Part shown: positions 23,647 through 36,151 of the stretch, piece after piece | How the letters are laid out: every line of letters starts with the position of its first letter | Numbering within the stretch: position 1 is the stretch's first letter | Origin: Pterobdella sp. o SKG-2022 | Taxonomy: Eukaryota > Annelida > Clitellata > Hirudinida > Piscicolidae | DNA length: 64,000 nt | Direction of reading: 5' to 3' | NCBI GenBank assembly: GCA_964035795.1 | Contig: OZ038320.1 | Span: forward strand, 18,370,589 to 18,434,588 | Position numbers and translations under genes: made by a program | The notes under the pieces: model-generated | Told to the model about the DNA's origin: nothing | Database searches by the model: none | Seen by the model: only the letters and a program-made list of their open reading frames with translations

Positions 23647-25296
23647 ATGGCGAAAAGTATTTTCATCACTGGTTGTAGCAGAGGCATCGGATTGGAAATG
23701 GTGAAACAACTTGTTTCCAGTTCCAACAAACCTCAACATTTGTTTGCAACATGTAGAAACATTGAAAAATCCACGGAACTTTGCGCCTTAGCAAAAAAAC
23801 ATTCTGAAATTCATCTAAAGGCCTTAGGTTAGTTTAATTTTTTATACAAAAAAAATTCTAACTTTTCCTAAATTATTTCAGATACAACTGACGATTCAGC
23901 TTACCCTTCATTGGTCAAATGGGTTGAAGAAATTGTTGGAGATGAGGGCCTTAATATTTTGATCAATAATGCTGGTATTTTGAAGTCAGATGACTATGGA
24001 AATGTCACGGCAGAAAGCATGCTTGAGCATTTCAATACAAATACTTTAGCTCCTCTTTTTTTAACAAAGGTCTTGAAATTTTCAAGTTTTATGCAAGCAA
24101 ATTCAGTTTATATATTTTTTTCAGGCATTTTATCCTTTATTAAAAAAAGCGGCTGATAAACAAGGAGGAGCTGATGGAAATTTGAGCTCATCAAAGGCTT
24201 GTGTTGTTAATATAACAACAAAAATGGCATCGATCGCAGACAATGCTAGTTCAAAAATGTATGCATACCGCTCAAGCAAGGTTAACAACTTCATTCATGC
24301 ACCTACCCATTGAAAAGTGTTTAATGAGAAAAGTAATATGTATGTGTAGAAAATTTTGGAAACGAAATTTAATAATTTATAATACCAATATCTTTTTATA
24401 TATTTTATATGACGCTTTATTTAAATTTGGTTGTTTTTATCATTCATACTTATTTTTATCATATCCCTTCAAATTTGTATAATTCTGAAAAAGTAATCAA
24501 ATCTTCATGACAATCGTGTTTTTAGAAGATTGAGCTTTTAAGCCCATATTCACGCTAAAAAACCCGTGAATATAAAATATTTTGCTTCTAAACTCTTAAA
24601 ATTCTCTGCATCAATTTTTTTTTTCGAAATTCTTTACTCTATAGTTGTACCTTACTTCTTCATGTTTGCTCTTCTTGAAAAATTATTTTTTTTCATGAAG
24701 CTTTAGCAAGTTTGGTTGTTTGTATTAAAAAAAACACTTTGAATTCACTGAGAATCGTCGATTATCTTGTACAGACACGTCAATTCAAGTTGCGATAACA
24801 AGTGCATGGCCTCTATCATCATTCTTTAGATCACTGTTTTAAAGTTTTTCATAGTATAGTTTGCCCAAATGTTTTATATACTTTCATAACCTTTTAGCGT
24901 TTTTTTCCCGCTAGTTGCTTCTATGATTTATTTTTCGAGTATTAGGTTTTTTAATTATTTACACGATTTTTTACCCAAACCCACTAAAATTAAATGTTAT
25001 ATAAAAACTTTTAAAAATTTCACTAATAAATTGAAGTGGTTTGAAAAAATAAAAGTATTAATTTTTTACAGGCTGCTTTAAACATGGTTTCGAAGAACTT
25101 ATCGATTGACTTGGCAAAAAATGGTATTTTGGTGGCCATGGTTCACCCCGGGTGGGTGAAAACAGACATGGGTGGTTCCACTGGTCTTATTGATACCCCA
25201 ACCAGTGTTCAAGGAATTCTTAACACTGTCACCAACTTGAATAAAGACCAAAATGGAGCTTTTCTTAACTATGATAGCAAAGTTCTCCCATGGTGA
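23647..25296 (+). CDS. Short-chain dehydrogenase/reductase, C-factor/sniffer type
   Basis: Exons 23647-23827, 23882-24069, 24125-24280 and 25072-25296 give 750 nt, 249 aa, the usual length for single-domain SDRs. The cytosolic NAD(P)H-dependent carbonyl reductase role is inferred from the family; the substrate is unknown. Seen: cofactor motif TGCSRGIG (residues 8-15), INNAG (88-92), catalytic Ser159 in MASI, Tyr171 and Lys175 in YRSSK, then HPGWVKTDMGG, typical of the sniffer/C-factor subgroup. Introns 1 and 2 are only 54 and 55 nt; intron 3 is 791 nt and AT-rich. The ATG follows CTTCCGCA and is the first in frame. An AATAAA lies at 25425-25430. All catalytic residues are present. Confidence 0.92.
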
Positions 25297-25796
25297 AAGG
25301 TGGAGAAGTCAATATTCTATTTGAAATGGGCTTTCAAAATCCGGTATCTTTCGGAAATACGCACTGAATTTCATATTTAATTTATAAAATTTTCTTGTGA
25401 GTTGATGATCTTGGAATATCAAAAAATAAATTTAAAAGTGTTTTTTTATGATTTTTGAATGAATTAACTTAAAACTTTCAAAATTTTTTTCGATAAAGTA
25501 AAAATATTAAAAAAGCCATAATTTCATAACTTACATAGATATTTTAAATGAATTGAGTACATGGAAAAATTTTTTCAAAATTTAAAAATCAAAAAAAAAA
25601 CCAGCGACTTGGACAATTCATCACAACAAACTTACTTTCTTTAAAGCAGCTCTGTGCATTTTTAATTTTAAATGGCTGCGTCATGATAAAATATCCGAGC
25701 TAACTGGCTATACGTTCGATAAGTTGAAGATGATTGTTCAAAAATTTTTTTTTTGACTTATGCAAATTATTAAGAAGTTTTATTCCTAACCATAGC

Positions 25797-25850
25797 CTAG
25801 CCGGCTCCTATTGCTCAGTGGTAGAGCATTTAAAGAAGTTCCAAGCAGCA
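25797..25850 (+). mobile_element. SINE head fragment
   Basis: CCTATTGCTCAGTGGTAGAG followed by CATTT matches the A-box half of the tRNA-derived SINE family; the rest is missing. Confidence 0.55.
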
Positions 25851-26082
25851 AAAGCTGTTTTAAATTGAACCAATCTTAGGCTTTGAAAAATGTTAGTTTT
25901 TTTTCTTGAAAATATTCATGTATCATAATGTTTAAATATTCACGGATTTTACAAAAAGCTTTGTTAGTTGATGAATGTTAGTTTATTTTCATAAAACTTC
26001 TAAAAATGATTATTTCAGTACTTTCACAATTTTTTTGGAGTTCTATGATTGGTTCATAAACTATAGGCTAGCTATTCAATAC

Positions 26083-26256
26083 TTTTTGCCTGATCGCAAA
26101 GTGCTTGTGTAGAGCATTACACTAATTGTCTAAAATTACCGGATTCGATCCCGCGTGGGCCGACATTAAGTACATAAGGAGTAGCGCCCTGCGAAACATC
26201 TGTTGAGCTAACGAAACCCCAATATGGGGCGACTAATGGTCGATCTAAAAAAACCC
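26083..26256 (+). mobile_element. tRNA-Ile-derived SINE with a different body
   Basis: The head matches the family (TAGAGCATTACACTAATTGT, GGATTCGATCCCGCGTGGGC). The body after GCCGACATTAAG is different: it has GTAGCGCCCTGCG, an inverted repeat CCCCAATATGGGG and CGACTAATGGTCGAT, followed by an A-rich run. Probably a second SINE family sharing the same head. Confidence 0.65.
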
Positions 26257-27470
26257 TAGCTATTGAGTTATATAAGACAAAACTAAAAAGTAATTTTGAA
26301 TATTTTACATGGAAATGTGTTTATTCAATTTTGAAATTTAAAATAAAAAACACAAACCGTGCTTTTAAAAAAAGACCTATCTACCACACAAGCCATCTTT
26401 TTCTACAATTGGCAAACATGGAATTCATCTTAAGCTGACATCGGAACAAGTGCAGAATGAATGAATAATTTTTGAAGTAATACTAAATAAATGAAAAAAT
26501 CAGTTAAAACTGAAGAAACAGTGTTGAGTTAAATGTAGGAGGTTTCTTCACGTTCGTTAGGTGCACTAAAGTGCCAATATATAAAAATCGTGCAAACGGA
26601 ATGAAAAATAACTTATCGCATGAAAGCTTAGCTTACAGGTTGTGTGTTTCATGCTTGCGAGAAAACTTAGTTGTTGGTAAAAGCCATTGGAACCATGACC
26701 GAAATCTTAGAAATTTTAGTGTGTTTTCCACGGTTCAACATTCAACAAAGCTCTTTTTTGCAAAGATTCTAACAGAATCAACGAAGCTTTTTTGCTCTGC
26801 AAATAGCGATTGTCATACGGTTTCAAACATAAGAATCTATGTTTAACAAGTTTAGAAATAATTTTTTGTATTAATTATATTTTTTAAATGTAGTTTGTTC
26901 TTTTGATAGTAGTCAAATGCTCTATTTATCTAAAAAAGTATTCTTGGCATTGACGGTGTTCCAGTGCAAGATTTTTTTTCTTCGTGGTCGGCATTGATTG
27001 AATTATGGTAAGTTGAACGTCGGATCAGTAAAAACTACGTTCTGGTCAAAAGTTTGTTTCTTTGACTACTTTCACATATGAAGGTTTTAACAACTTTCAA
27101 ATCCGAAATAAATTTATCAAAATTTTGGTTTTAAATTTTAATCTAATATTTATTGAAGAATAAAATGATTTTAAATAAATACCAAAAAAGTGAATATTTT
27201 GTGAGTTTTATTTATTATCAATTTAAACTCATCATTTTACATAAATTCGATTGCTTTTTACTGACAAGCGCTACCTATCATGGAAAAGTAAAAACAAGTT
27301 GCAATCAATTTATCGACAATGGACCAAATTAAAATTGAATTTACAACGATACAATTCAATAAAAATTCATTTGAACAAAAGTTGAACACGCATATTTACT
27401 AATTAAATTTAAAATTTTGGAAAAAAGTTTATAGTATAAAATAAATAACTAAAAGCAAAAAACTCGTTAC

Positions 27471-30400
27471 TTACCAAGACCTTATAGATGTGAAATCAAA
27501 ATTATTATTGAACAAAGAATCATTGACAAACGTATTGTCATTATTATTATCGTTAGTATTCCCTATAGGGTTATTAAAACTAGGTTTTGAAATTCTCGAA
27601 CTGTCGTTATCTAAATTACCGTTATTGATATTACTGCTCCCTGTCGTCACAAGACTTAGATTAGAATTGAATAAATTCTTGGTTGATTGAAAAGGACTTC
27701 TAATTTGTTGTTGTATCATTTGGTTCTGCAAAAGATTTGTTTCATGCAGTTCATTTCTGTTGTTGTAGTACTCGTTGGAGAAACTAGTGGGATTCATGCG
27801 AGCATATTGGCCCAAAGACTGGCCAAAAGGGTCTATGTGGTCTGAGTCAAGTTTTATTTAAAGTTTTAATATCATATTGTATGTAATAAGATTTTAATGA
27901 AATATATGTAAGCTTTAGAATAGTTTTTGTAAAATTTCAACAAAAAGCAGACAGAAAAAACAGTCTATATAAAAATATTGTTTGTGTTATAAGGATAAGA
28001 GCACGTTAACCAAGTTGAGGTTATTTTCAAATAATCCTTCTCTAATATTTTAATACTTTTTTTTGATTATCTAGAAAAATTTTTAAAGAAATTAAATTTT
28101 TTTTTTTGATTAGACTAATGTGAAGTTAAACATAATAGTTACAACTGGACTAAAAATAAATGAAACAAGGGATAATTGATTTAAAAAAAAAATTTCATCA
28201 AAAGTACAAAATCTATAAAATATTTCATGCCTGTGGCAACAAATTAAAAAAGTTAATTGTTTGTAGTCTAAGAGCCCGCAGAACGACAATACTATCAACT
28301 CCATTTCATGTCGCTTTTAACAGACAATATAAATCAAATCCAGTATAAATAGAATTTGTTTACGTTAAAAACTTCAATATTTAAAGCAAATTCCCAACCC
28401 AGTGTGTTAAATTCAGATTTGAATTTGAAATCGTTTTCTAAAGCAAAACTCTTCAAAAAGCTTAAAGACAAAGAGACCACATCAAAGAACATACTGGTGC
28501 TAACGGTGGTCAAAGGGGGCTCAAAGGTGTTAAGAAGCGTTCAAAGTGTTTCACAACTTTTATGGGCTTCTTTTGTTCCAATACATTTTATACCTTCAAT
28601 TCTTATTAATGCATTCAGCAAGATGGCAAGGTTATTTTTATTTTTAATTAACATTCATAATTCTAATCTGTTGGAAATGATTCGATATGAAACCTACAAA
28701 ATAAAAAGATTGTCATCAAAAGTAACTTTTAAACATGAAAAACCTTAATGTCTTAACTTGCCCCAAGGTTTCCATGGGTAATTATTCAAATAATGTATCG
28801 TTTAAGAGGGGTTATTTGCACGCTGATTGTTGTTATGCAATAAAGGGGATCGCTTTGATCTTGCAAGTGTGTGTTTCAAGCACAAGTTCACTCTTCTTTT
28901 GATAGTTTGGTGTTGTTTGGAAACGATTTCAAACTAACTTTTGCCCAAAGAATCTTTATAAAGATTCCAACATTCTAGACTAATTCTTTTTGCAAATAAT
29001 TTCAAAATAATCCTAAAGTTTTGTTTTATTTTGAATTACGTTGAAAGCTCTATTTCCATTTCATAGTGCGTTTTGAACACGCATGAAAAATTAATCGAAA
29101 CTAACAGTTAAACATTTTTATGAAACGAAGTAGAAAAAATACCTTACTCACCTGCAGTATAGAAGGCGTTAGGATAGATGGAGAGAATATCAGGGAGATG
29201 TGGGTTGGGTAAAGAAGGGAATGTGGCTAAGTGGTTATGATGCAGTGATTGTGGTGTTTGTTCTTCGCTTGTTATGTGATCATTAGCATCAGTGAATCGG
29301 GAGTTCCTTCCTTTTCTGGGGTTCCTATAGTATTGGCGTCTGCTTCCCAGCACACTCATCTGCTTCAAACGCCTCTCTTTTGATCTACGGTTCTGGAACC
29401 ACACCTGTCGTTTCATCGGGTACCACACATCATTTTTTTCGTATTATTGGTCCAAAAATTTACCCTCATATTGTAAAAATCTTTTGTATATTTATAGTTG
29501 AATAGCGTTTTAAAATTATTTTACATTCTATTTTTTTGGTTTATTGCAATTTTCTATTTGTTAATGCATGTGAGTTATAAGACTTAATTATGTATGATGT
29601 AAAGATCTACAAAAAAATGATAATTTAAATCATGCACCACATCATTAATAACTCGTGAAACAATGCGTCATATTATGTACATCACGTGGACAACAGAAGT
29701 TTCCATGGTAACTTGATTTTGCCTCATTACATGAATAATTACAACGTTCTTTTGTTTCAAAAATACTTCTTGATAAAGAACTATTATTCGAAGATTATTG
29801 AAAATATAAATTCAACTGAAAAATATTTGAATTGTGTTTGAGTGAGATAAAACATCCACCTTGAGCTATATCAACAAAAAAATATATTTTTTTGCGATTA
29901 AATGAAAATAATGATTTAAAAGAGCTTTCCGATGCCTGCAAGCATTCCGAACACGTCATTGATCATGTGACCTCTTCACTGACGTCATGACCACGTGTTT
30001 ATTCTCACAACCAATCAGAAAAGCTTTGGATATCAAGTGCATCGTGCAAAGTAGACAAAAATGATTAAAAGTGGAGCCGTTTCGAGTTGATTTGATGGCA
30101 GATTTTATCGCTCAAAGTCAAAGATTATTTGTCAAAAAAATTTTTGATCAAGCAAAAAGTTATATTTCATAAACTTATTCAATTTAAAACACAAAAGCAA
30201 AACTGAAGTGTTATCGATGAGTTACTTTTGGCAACTCCAACTGAAGCACCGCAACAAAGATAAAAACATGAAAGAATAAAGATCTCTCAAACATGTTATC
30301 TTTTGTCTCGAGCTTAATTGTTTTTGTGCAGTTGTCTCAACAAACATAAATAGTAGTTTTGCATATTGTTCAATAAAGTCAATGCTCTAAGTTGAACATT

Positions 30401-33400
30401 TCTGAACCGGTTTGTGGAAGTGATAGAAATATGTATAGTGACTAGTTTTATTTTGTTGGAGCATTTTTGAATTATAGTGTAATCTATTTGAATTGATTAT
30501 ATATTTTTTCGAAATTTTTAGTTATTTTCATGAAAAGATTGATAAGGGAGAGATTCATCAAAAAGTTAAACTAACATACTTAATAATGAGATCATCAATC
30601 AGTTAAAAATTATTATAGTTCTATTCAATGTTAATCATAAAAAATGATGGAATAATGGTTGGGTATTTTTCAAAGCAAACATTGTGAAATGCAGTTGAGA
30701 GCGTTAAGTGTTTGGCCATTAATCGCCTCTCTGCCTCATTTCGTCCAATCATTTCAAGCACTTTTTATATATTTTGTTCCATTTTTTTTTTAATTTTTTT
30801 CATATTTTTGAAAAATTAATATTTTTTTTACAAAATATAATTAGTTACCTGATGATCATAAAAAAGATATATCGAAAAGCTTTTTCTCAATAAAAATTCA
30901 AATACTATCACATTTTATGATTCGCTAACCATAATGTTATTTTATAAATAAAAATTTTTTCAAACTGCTTTCATGAAAAACTTTCTACTTATAATAAAAG
31001 TAATTTATCTTTTAATAATATTTAAATTTGATGAGTTTTGCTTGGAACATATCCAAAATCCAATAAAATCATATAAAATGTTAAATGTCTATTAATATTC
31101 TTGGCATGCATGGTGTGTCCATGGCAGGAAGACTCCACTAGCACCTGTGTACCATAAGACTGATAAGGTAACTAACAAATGTTACTATCAATGTTTGCTG
31201 AAGTATTTGGCTGAATGTTATTTGATGAAATTTTAATTCATTGCTCATTATACAACCATTAAGCTCAATTGTTATGAAATAATATCTACTATTTCTAATT
31301 TGTAAAAAAAAACTTTTACTTAAATGTATTTTGAAAATAATCATCTTAAAAATAATTGAACATCCTTTGAGCAATTTTAAAATTCATAATCCTCTGCTAA
31401 TCTCACGGGAGAGAAAGTGTAAGCGTGCTTCAAAGGCGTTCTTATGGGGTTTCATGCTCCATGCATCATAACTTCCATCAACTTAATTAAAGCAACAGAT
31501 TTATATAATTATGCGAAAAAATATTTTTTATTCGTTATTTTATGTTTCAAATTATAGTATTTTTGAATGTTTGTGTAATCTAAATTGAAGTTTCATAAAA
31601 CAATACTTTTTCCAACCTGTATCACTCTCATATTCAAGCCAGTGTTTTGAGCAAGTTGTTCTCTTATGTGCCTGGTGGGCTTTGGTGTAGCAGCAAAAGC
31701 GCTTTTGAGAGTTTCCAGTTGTTTGGCTTTGATAGTGGTTCTGGGACCTCTTCTTTTAGCTCCCGCCAAACTGCTCTGAGTTCCATTAGCACCATCACCT
31801 CCTTCACTTGTGTTTTTGCCAAATGTCGACTCTTCTTCATCTTCAACTGGAGGAGAATTTTCTGTTTTCATGAATCCTACTTTGTCTTCGTCATCGTCGT
31901 CTTCTTCAGCATCATCATTTTTTTTCTTGGAAAAATCTTTTGTGATATTTGGAAGTTGGGAAGTAGGAGAATCATTGATTGTCCAGTTGTCTTCTGCACA
32001 CTTCTGCTGCATCGGAGCATCAAGGTGCTCCTCGAAATCTTTATGAAACAAGTTTAATAATTGAATTTTAATCAAAAGTTAATAAGTTTGAATTAAAATT
32101 TGTGAGCCTAAAAATACATTTTTTTGAAAAAATTTATCATGTGATCAAAAAATCTATGGAATAAAGTCAGAATGAATCTTTAAACGTTATGCATTCTATA
32201 AAATTTATTCAAAAAATTATTAATTGATATTACAAACTCAATAATTGCATTATTCAAAGTTTTCATTAGCAAAGCCTTTTGATATTGTGAGATACGATCC
32301 TCACGTTTCAAAAAACTTTGAGCATAACGCCCCAGCCCCTAACAGTTATCAAATTAAATTTTTATTCATTCAATGATTATTCTACTCAAGCAGAAACGAT
32401 AAAATTTTGATTAATTGCTCAAAAAAATAAAATTTTGAGGCTTTAAAACCACGATGAAAGTAATAAAGACTGGAGAAGCGCTCAAGCGTTCGAGGACTTC
32501 ATCATCACCATCTTTCATGACGTAAACCATTGAAAGGTGTTACGCTCAGTTGAACACTTGTTATAGTCATTAAAAAGTACATCGTTTCCACATGATAACT
32601 ATTTATTGTAATTTAGGTATTATACTATGGATTATAAATGTTTTAGTTTGTTAATTCGATACAGTGATGCTTTATTTCATGTAAACTTCTTGTAATGTAG
32701 CTAAAACTGCTGATTTTTCAAAATATCCTTCAATGAGATTTATTCTTATTATTTAGTAATAGCTTTAAAAAAAATAAAGACTTAAACTCAATAAATGTGT
32801 TTAATCTTTTCCTTTATGATATAAAAATATTTTTATGTCTGATAATTTGAATATTGAGATTATGGTATCAAGATTTATAACCCACGCATATCAAGTTCAA
32901 AATCGACAAAGATTTTTTAAAAAATACAATAAAATAACTATTTTGAATGATTTTTTTACGAATTTTTATCAAATTTAGTTAAACAGAATGTTTAAACTTT
33001 ATGGTCAAAGCAAACTACATGACAAAAGAAAACTTCACTTTCGGAGTAAAGATCTAAAGCTATTGAATCTCTGTCATCTTCATTGTTCTCTTCCAAATCG
33101 TCAGTATTCAAGTCACTTTCGTTTTTTTTAGCTACTTCTTGGTAGCTCTTATGGCTGTTTTTATCACTTTTATTGAATTCGTCATTCTCATTACTCGTGT
33201 TATTGTTGTGGTCACTTTTTTGGTATGCATATTTGGAAATCTTTTTGTTAAAATTTTCTACTTTATTAACATCTATACTTTGATTCAATAAATTTTTAAT
33301 GGTTTTATCATTGAAAAACTTGCTCAATTTGTTTTGGCTGTAAACGGAATCTTCAATGAAATCGTTTTTGAATCCATCAAATTGAGGACCTCCAAAACTT

Positions 33401-34500
33401 TTCTCAACCAGTTTTTCTTTCTCATTATTGGACCTTGAATAACCATTTTTAAAATCATTTTTTTGTCTAAAACCCACATTGTCTATTTTACAAAAAAGGT
33501 TTTTATTCTTGTAGATCTTCATAATGTAGTCATGCTTGCACGTGACAACCCCCTGGAAGGGGTCTAAATGAACAGCTTCCCCAGTCTCTATGGTCTTGAA
33601 GCAGACACTGCATTTAAAACATTTGTCGTGGAATATACTGCCAGAACTCAGCCTTCTCACCAGTTCTGTGTCCTCTATGCTGTCCTTGCAAAAAACGCAT
33701 GTGGCTCTTTTGATTCTGCAGTTTAAATAATAAAACATTACTCCCCAATTAGTGCGAAATTAAAATTAAATTTTCATTCAGAAAAATTTTATTATTTCCC
33801 AGTTTTAAACATAATTTTTATTTATATTACGCGTATGAATGAGTTGTTGCGCTGTATGAATGAAGCTAAATTATATATTTTTTTGGGTATAAAACCATCG
33901 AAATCGTGAAGACCTGTTGAAATCTTCATTGCAGTACAGTTTGAGCTTGTGGGGGGTTTTCGATTTAAAATTCTTCTTTGGAAAGTTACAAATCAAGTTA
34001 TTTCCATCATCTTCATTCAGTTTTGTTTCGAGAAAATCTTCATTTTCAAAAATTTCTTCAAAAAAGTTTTGACTTTCTTTTTCATTCTTTTTTTCATGGA
34101 TAGTTTCTTCATTAAAAACGTCAAACATACCGTTAGTATTATCTTCATTATCATCATTATTAACATCCTTATTTTCTTGTTCATAAACATCATGCTCTTT
34201 GTTGTTGATATCAGTTTTTGATCCAAATTCTTTTTTGGATTTCATTTTGATTTTATCATCAAGGAAAGCTCCATCGGTTATTTTATCATTTCCATTTTCT
34301 TCCATTTCATGATCGTTTGCATAATCATCTGTTTCATTATCATCATCTTTTTCATCAGCGTGGGCATAACATTTATCATTGAGAACCTTGCCACAAATGG
34401 TACACACAACACAACTAATATGGTATATTCTGCCTTGTATCTTCATCAAGGCCCTGTCATAGATTTCTCTGTCGCAACCATTACACTTGGAAACAATCAT
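27471..34500 (-). CDS. Lim1: LIM-homeodomain transcription factor, Lim1 (Lhx1/5) orthologue
   Basis: Exons 33914-34500, 33039-33715, 31617-32038, 29152-29404 and 27471-27841 give 2310 nt, 769 aa; vertebrate Lhx1 is about 400. It is a nuclear DNA-binding factor. LIM1 starts CNGC and [13 protein letters not shown]2 is CVFC...[10 protein letters not shown]...CKHD. The homeodomain is nearly identical to Lhx1: [37 protein letters not shown], and [18 protein letters not shown] across a conserved intron. The extra length is low-complexity: about 135 acidic Asn/Asp/Glu-rich residues between KCYAH and KLYCNEDF inside LIM1, and a long polar linker between LIM2 and the homeodomain. The C-terminus is Asn-rich and ends SIRSW; vertebrate Lhx1 also ends in Trp. 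The stop overlaps a donor-like GTAAGT, so a further exon is possible. The exon 2/3 junction has a weak acceptor. Confidence 0.93.
29950..30025. promoter_or_regulatory. Clustered CRE, E-box and CCAAT motifs in Lim1 intron 3
   Basis: Within about 75 bases: ATCATGTGACC, palindromic TGACGTCA (CRE), CACGTG (E-box) and AACCAATCAGA (CCAAT box). A further TCACGTGG is at about 29691. The density stands out in an AT-rich intron. The motifs are read directly; the enhancer or internal-promoter role is inference. Confidence 0.4.
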
Positions 34501-36151
34501 TTTATCAACCACCTTGAACTGAAATGCTTGAAAAACAAAATTTTCGATCTAAAACTTTATTACTTTCATTTAAGATTAAATTTAGTATCGTTCATTTTGT
34601 ATTAAAAACTCAATCGTAGTATGAAACATATTTTTATCCTCTATTAATTAATTTTTTAAAAAACCACAAAATTTTTTGAGAAGCAATTGAAGTTATTTTA
34701 CATTCTTTTTGCATCATGAAAGTTTTAAATATAAATTCGTGGGTGGGTCTTCAAAGTGTCTTCCATTCTTATTGGCTATTTAAAAGTCAATCATTATACA
34801 GAGTTTGGATACATAGGCTAGCAGATGCCGAAATAAGACAAACTCAACTCTAAACCATTTTTAATGCATCTTGAATATTTTTAAAGTTTTAAGCTTTTAT
34901 TCAAACTTAAAAGTTTTAATATTTCAAATATCTTGGAAATTTTATTTACTAGAAAACTTCAGACCATATTAGAAACTTCAACATGAATACAATAAAATAA
35001 AAACTCAAAGCTATGATTGGAAATTTTCAAGTGCTTATTGCAAAACAAGTTTTTGAATACTCAGTGGTTCATCATGGACTCTTTCATGTATGCAAATCAT
35101 TCATTTGTTTGGGCACCTCGGGTGCGTCTCCGTGTTGCTTGTGTGTCTCGTATCGCATAACTATGATTAATCTATTTTTAATTAAAATTTGCAAAATATT
35201 CCATTATATATAAAATCTTTATTATTATTAATTCGTTAAACGAGGTTTAAATTTTGTAATTTGGGTTTTAATGGTTTTTCACCAAAAAGAAAAAAAAAAT
35301 TCATGCAACACATTTATATATGAATGAAAATTTTATTTGAAATATGCTTGTTTAAATATTATAAAGCAGTCCAGTTTAGTTAATGTCATCCAACACACGT
35401 GTTTTCATAATTTTTTCCACTTCCGATTCATTGTGACACTGCGAGCTGAAAATCCTTTTTGGTTAATTTTGCTATCAGATTTGTTCGTCTCGTAAAATAT
35501 TACTAAATATTAAAATATCAAAAAAAGTATGATTAATTTTAAAAATGTTTTCAAAGCAAAATATTGGCTTGAAATTTTTGGAAAAACTGAATTTTTTCCA
35601 ATTGAATTGAAAATGTTTATTCTTGTGTGAATTAAATACATATACGTCTTCAAAATCTTCAAAGTGATAATCTTTAGAGGTATTTTTAATCGATAAATTT
35701 TCTGCTAATTAATATTCTTCCACGTTTAATGAAGCGTTGAAAGTTTGTGTGAGGATGTTTATGCTCCCGTTTTGTTCTAATCTGCTTCAAAGTTTTACAG
35801 AAAAATGCTTAAATCAATAATTTCAGTTCCAATTCAAAAATTTTCAGTTTAAAACAAATTAAACTCTAAAATGCAAATACATTTTCGAAATAAATAGCCT
35901 GAATAACTTGCTAACGTAAGGTAATCTTAAAAAATCTTTGTGAAAAAACTCAAATTAAATGATTACTTAAATATAAAATGTTAATCTCACTTAACTCGGA
36001 ACTTAGAAATAAGTGAATATTTTATAAATGTAGTCAAGGATACGCCTTTGGTGTTCAATAATACTTTCTTAATGGCGTTTGCATTAAGTTTTTTTTACTG
36101 TGGTATGCTAGTTTTTTTTGTTTTGATGATTCAACTTCAATTTTCATAAAA
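34501..36151. other. Shared upstream region of Lim1 and the peritrophin-like gene
   Basis: The two genes diverge from here, so both promoters should lie within it. AT-rich with a less AT-rich patch at about 35080-35160. No further coding signal seen. Confidence 0.4.
34722..34786 (-). promoter_or_regulatory. Candidate Lim1 core promoter
   Basis: On the minus strand an AGCCAATAAG (CCAAT box, about 34770) precedes a TATA-like TTTATATTTAAAA (about 34723-34736) by roughly 35 bases, about 220 bases upstream of the Lim1 ATG. Order and direction fit, but TATA-like strings are frequent in such AT-rich DNA. Confidence 0.25.

Larger units (their letters stand above)
25297..27470. other. Intergenic region between dehydrogenase and Lim1 3' end
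   Basis: Holds two SINE copies (separate entries) and otherwise AT-rich sequence. The stretch 26520-26850 is less AT-rich but shows no family signature in any frame. Confidence 0.4.

Noticed and set aside
26180..26240. Hammerhead ribozyme (CTGTTGAG ... CGAAAC next to an inverted repeat)
   Set aside because: The core needs CTGATGA, stem II would be one base pair, and the expected cleavage triplet is not at the end of the inverted repeat.
28356..28748. 130-codon open frame on the plus strand inside a Lim1 intron
   Set aside because: Lys/Ser/Phe-rich composition typical of AT-rich noise, no conserved motif, antisense to Lim1 intron sequence.
31647..32057. Plus-strand 136-codon frame
   Set aside because: Antisense shadow of the Lim1 homeodomain exon.
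33992..34300. Intron inside LIM1 of Lim1 explaining the acidic segment
   Set aside because: A phase-0 intron from AAG|GTTCTC would delete the conserved LNDKCY stretch, and no GT follows that stretch for about 185 bases.
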